From: Halanaerobiaceae bacterium
GTDB lineage: Bacteria; Bacillota; Halanaerobiia; Halanaerobiales; Halarsenatibacteraceae
Direction of reading: 5' to 3'
Length of the DNA stretch: 24,710 bases
Assembly (NCBI GenBank): GCA_003554685.1
Contig: PWHA01000299.1
Coordinates: 1 to 24,710, forward strand
Shown here: in pieces, positions 22,512 to 24,710 of the stretch
Layout: each line of letters opens with the position of its first letter
Position numbering within the stretch: position 1 is the stretch's first letter
Notes under the pieces: model-generated
Database searches by the model: none
What the model was told of the DNA's origin: nothing
The model's input: only the letters and a program-made list of their open reading frames with translations
Position numbers and translations under genes: made by a program

Positions 22512-24029
22512 TCAATTGCCAGAGATCGGCCAGACTTCCTCTGCAGCCTCTTCCACCATGCCTTGATGGTCGGGATCCAGGCCACCGCTGTTATGCAGAC
22601 GGCTGCCCCGGAAATGCAGGCAGAAATGGCCGGGATAGTTGTTGCTGGTAATCTCCTGACCACCGTGGGGCATGCCGTTGATCGAACCGGATATCAGCAT
22701 ATTATTAATATGGACAATCACAGCCCGGCGATCCCAGCTCCAGCTGCCGCCATAAATTCGCCGCTTAACCTCGGTATCCCTCCGGGAAGCCGGCTCCACA
22801 TCGGCATGAACATTGCCGTAAAGGCGGCGAACTCTAAAACTCAAACCGGTTTCCAGATCGGTGATGGTAAATATTTTGCCCTCGGGAATCAGGGGATCTA
22901 CTTCATTCCAATGCAGATCCCTGATTTCAGCGGTTGCTATCCCGTCTCCGGGCACCCGCAGCCTATCCCCTGCCCTGATATGATCACCGGAGATGTTATT
23001 GGCGGCTCTCAGCTTATCGACGGTGGTATTTAGTCGGCGGACCAGGGCCCAGAGGCTGTCCCCCGGTTGAACAGTATAATAAATGGTTTCTCCGCTGCTT
23101 TCAGCCAGAAGCTCCCGCCAGGTATTGGTTCCAACCACAGAATCTACCTGAAGGCCGGAGAGGTTTTGAAACTGCTTGACTGCCAGCATTGTTTGATAGC
23201 CAAACTGTCCATCAATCTGAGCTGAATAAAATCCATGGCTCTGGAGCAGGCGCTGCAGCTCTCTGACCTCCTCGCCAGAATCCCCCTCCCGAAGAAGGGG
23301 CATAGCAGCTGGATCTGGTTCCTCTTCCTGTTGTTGCACTCTTTCGGTATCCTGGAAAACTTTTTCCTCGCTATCATCCTCAATTTCAGCGGTGTCAGGA
23401 GAAATTCTTTCTTCACTATCTTTCGGCTTATCCTCCTCAGGCCTGAGAGATCTTTCGTCAGATCTGTCGGTTTTCTCTTCCCCGGGATCTGCCAGCCTGG
23501 AATTTTTCTCCAGGGCAAGCCAGGTCGAACGTCCGACCACTCCATCGGCTTTTAATCCCATATTACGTTGAAAACTCTGCACCGCTCGGTGGGTCAGGGT
23601 TCTAAAAAGACCTGAAGGTTCGGCATTTAAGTATCCGAGGTCCCGAAGCAGGCGCTGTAAGTAAAAGACTTTCGCACTATGTGTATATATTTTTAATTCA
23701 GGATAGTGATCAAGATTGCCTTCCAGTTTTTCCAGGGCTGCCAGAGTTCCTTGGCCTGCAATGCCATCAGGACGGAGATTTGAGACCTGCTGCAGCCGTT
23801 CGACTGCATACCGGGTCTGATCTCCATAGAAGCCGGTTAGGGGGCCGTCGTAAAGTCCCAGGTCCTGAAGCCGCTGCTGCAGAACCTTAACCTCCTCTTC
23901 CCGATCCCCCAGCCGGAGTAGAGTACTGGCCCGGACAGTATTTTCTTCTGTCAGAGCCAGCCCCAGAGCTGTAGTAATTATCAGGCAGCAGATTACCAGG
24001 AACACGATATTTTTTTTGGAAAAATTCAT
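22512..24029 (-). CDS. Peptidoglycan-binding / LysM protein with uncharacterised C-terminal His-Cys domain
   Basis: The protein has 505 residues. A signal peptide or membrane anchor (7-26) is followed by two PG_binding_1 repeats (about 38-101 and 116-176), an acidic disordered linker (177-243), a third PG_binding_1 repeat (245-308), a LysM domain (316-360, YTVQPGDSLWALV) and a C-terminal domain (370-505). That domain has conserved-looking features: FRVRRLYGNVHADVEP, WSWDRRAVIV, NGMPHG (His455), GHFCLHF (His468, Cys470, His472) and DPDHQ. Similar C-terminal regions occur on other clostridial wall proteins, as far as I recall, without assigned function. The protein should sit on the cell wall. 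The start follows GGGGGAAAA. It lies 72 nt downstream of an L,D-transpeptidase gene and is probably in its operon. Confidence 0.85.
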   Translation of the reverse strand: MNFSKKNIVFLVICCLIITTALGLALTEENTVRASTLLRLGDREEEVKVLQQRLQDLGLYDGPLTGFYGDQTRYAVERLQQVSNLRPDGIAGQGTLAALEKLEGNLDHYPELKIYTHSAKVFYLQRLLRDLGYLNAEPSGLFRTLTHRAVQSFQRNMGLKADGVVGRSTWLALEKNSRLADPGEEKTDRSDERSLRPEEDKPKDSEERISPDTAEIEDDSEEKVFQDTERVQQQEEEPDPAAMPLLREGDSGEEVRELQRLLQSHGFYSAQIDGQFGYQTMLAVKQFQNLSGLQVDSVVGTNTWRELLAESSGETIYYTVQPGDSLWALVRRLNTTVDKLRAANNISGDHIRAGDRLRVPGDGIATAEIRDLHWNEVDPLIPEGKIFTITDLETGLSFRVRRLYGNVHADVEPASRRDTEVKRRIYGGSWSWDRRAVIVHINNMLISGSINGMPHGGQEITSNNYPGHFCLHFRGSRLHNSGGLDPDHQGMVEEAAEEVWPISGN

Positions 24030-24101
24030 TTCATATTTTCCCCCGCTTTCGTATTTGCTAAAATTTAATAATGACTGCTATTATCCCGCCAGTATTTTTT
24101 C

Positions 24102-24710
24102 TTAACCATCCATACGCTCCAGCACATTTTTTAGATCTGTCATTCTGTTATAAATATCATCATAAAATTCCAGTTCGCCACTTTGAGAAACTCCTGCGGT
24201 AAAATAGGAAAGATGAATCGGGATTGGATTATTGATATAGATGGTGGTTTCCTGTCTGTTTCTTATCTTGTCATTTATCCTTTTCAGGTCCCAGTGAGCT
24301 TGATCCTGTAGCAGATAGCTGGCGAACTCCATAGGTTTATTAATTCTGATACAGCCCGAACTTTCAGCTCTGGTTTCCAGATTAAAAAGATGGCGATCGG
24401 GGGTATCATGAAGGTAGATGCTCTGATGATTGGGAAAACGAAAAACAACCCGACCCAGAGCATTATCAGGGCCGGCATCCTGCCAGAGGTAATAATCAAA
24501 ATTTCTGGCATCTTTTTCATCCCAGTTAATATCATCGGGATCGACTTCGACAAACCGCCCGGAATCATCCTCCTGATAAACCCGATAACCGCCCCGTTCC
24601 AGATGGTCCTGGTCTTCCTTGATTTTCGGGAGATGATCTCTAACAGCAATGGATCTTGGCATGAACCAGCGCGGGCTGACGGTCAGATGGGTTAGAATTT
24701 TATTCATCTC
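24102..24710 (-). CDS. YcbB-type L,D-transpeptidase, C-terminal part (5' end outside window)
   Basis: The frame runs open to the right edge of the window (202 codons visible). The Met at 24707 is internal, because relatives have a long N-terminal part before VSPRWFMPRSIAVRDHLPKI. The YkuD catalytic segment is complete: LHDTPDRHLF, then RAESSGCIRINKP, where Cys (codon 24351-24353) is the nucleophile. The SSGC form, in place of SHGC, is usual for the YcbB/LdtD branch. These enzymes make 3-3 (mDAP-mDAP) cross-links in peptidoglycan and are periplasmic or exported. LysA, elsewhere in the window, uses the same mDAP. The N-terminal domain and signal peptide cannot be seen. Confidence 0.92.
   Translation of the reverse strand, partial: EMNKILTHLTVSPRWFMPRSIAVRDHLPKIKEDQDHLERGGYRVYQEDDSGRFVEVDPDDINWDEKDARNFDYYLWQDAGPDNALGRVVFRFPNHQSIYLHDTPDRHLFNLETRAESSGCIRINKPMEFASYLLQDQAHWDLKRINDKIRNRQETTIYINNPIPIHLSYFTAGVSQSGELEFYDDIYNRMTDLKNVLERMDG

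Noticed and set aside
22563..23033. 156-residue plus-strand open frame
   Set aside because: Antisense to the C-terminal and LysM regions of the peptidoglycan-binding protein, which has clear domains.

Overview
The window looks like chromosome from a Bacillota (Firmicutes) bacterium. The evidence is strong AGGAGG-type ribosome binding sites, frequent TTG and GTG starts, sigma-A type promoters, a T-box riboswitch and Clostridia-like protein families. A salt-adapted anaerobe of the Halanaerobiales type would fit, with acidic envelope proteins and a trehalose-phosphate type osmolyte pair, but that placement is inference. No tRNA, rRNA, CRISPR array, transposase or phage gene was seen. Most of the content is housekeeping and envelope genes, so the unusual signals lie in regulatory regions and in family-atypical residues.

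Left part (1-5508): the 3' end of a UDP-sugar dehydrogenase gene, then an LppM-like membrane-tethered lipoprotein, an unrecognised helical charged protein, a NusG domain II-like membrane protein that has lost the family cysteines, a small membrane protein, a cardiolipin synthase on the minus strand, and a divergent beta-propeller protein resembling the N-terminal part of GINT1-type glycosyltransferases. The common theme is the cell envelope.

Centre-left (5505-10665): lysA (diaminopimelate decarboxylase) has its promoter embedded in the end of the preceding gene and is followed by a nitroreductase. A proline racemase/hydroxyproline epimerase gene sits just after a perfect 30-bp palindrome. Then come a WYL-domain regulator and an orphan phosphate butyryltransferase.

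Centre (10662-15717, minus strand): a secreted C39-like cysteine peptidase, then argH and argG. argG lies behind a 590-nt leader that holds a promoter, a complete T-box riboswitch with a probable CGC (Arg) specifier, a 20-codon small ORF with its own ribosome binding site, and a further stem-loop. A Sir2-family deacetylase lies upstream. Its promoter overlaps, back to back, the promoter of the trehalose-phosphate genes.

Right part (15786-24710): an otsA-like/otsB operon, where the synthase has Ala in place of the phosphate-binding Arg; thrB-thrC in a translationally coupled pair; and an M3 oligoendopeptidase F. A strong bidirectional terminator follows. Last come two minus-strand peptidoglycan genes: a three-repeat peptidoglycan-binding/LysM protein with an uncharacterised His/Cys-rich C-terminal domain, and a YcbB-type L,D-transpeptidase cut by the window edge.

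The best candidates for something undescribed are the layered argG leader (T-box plus small ORF plus stem-loop), the variant OtsA, the cysteine-free NusG-II protein, and the C-terminal domain of the peptidoglycan-binding protein.
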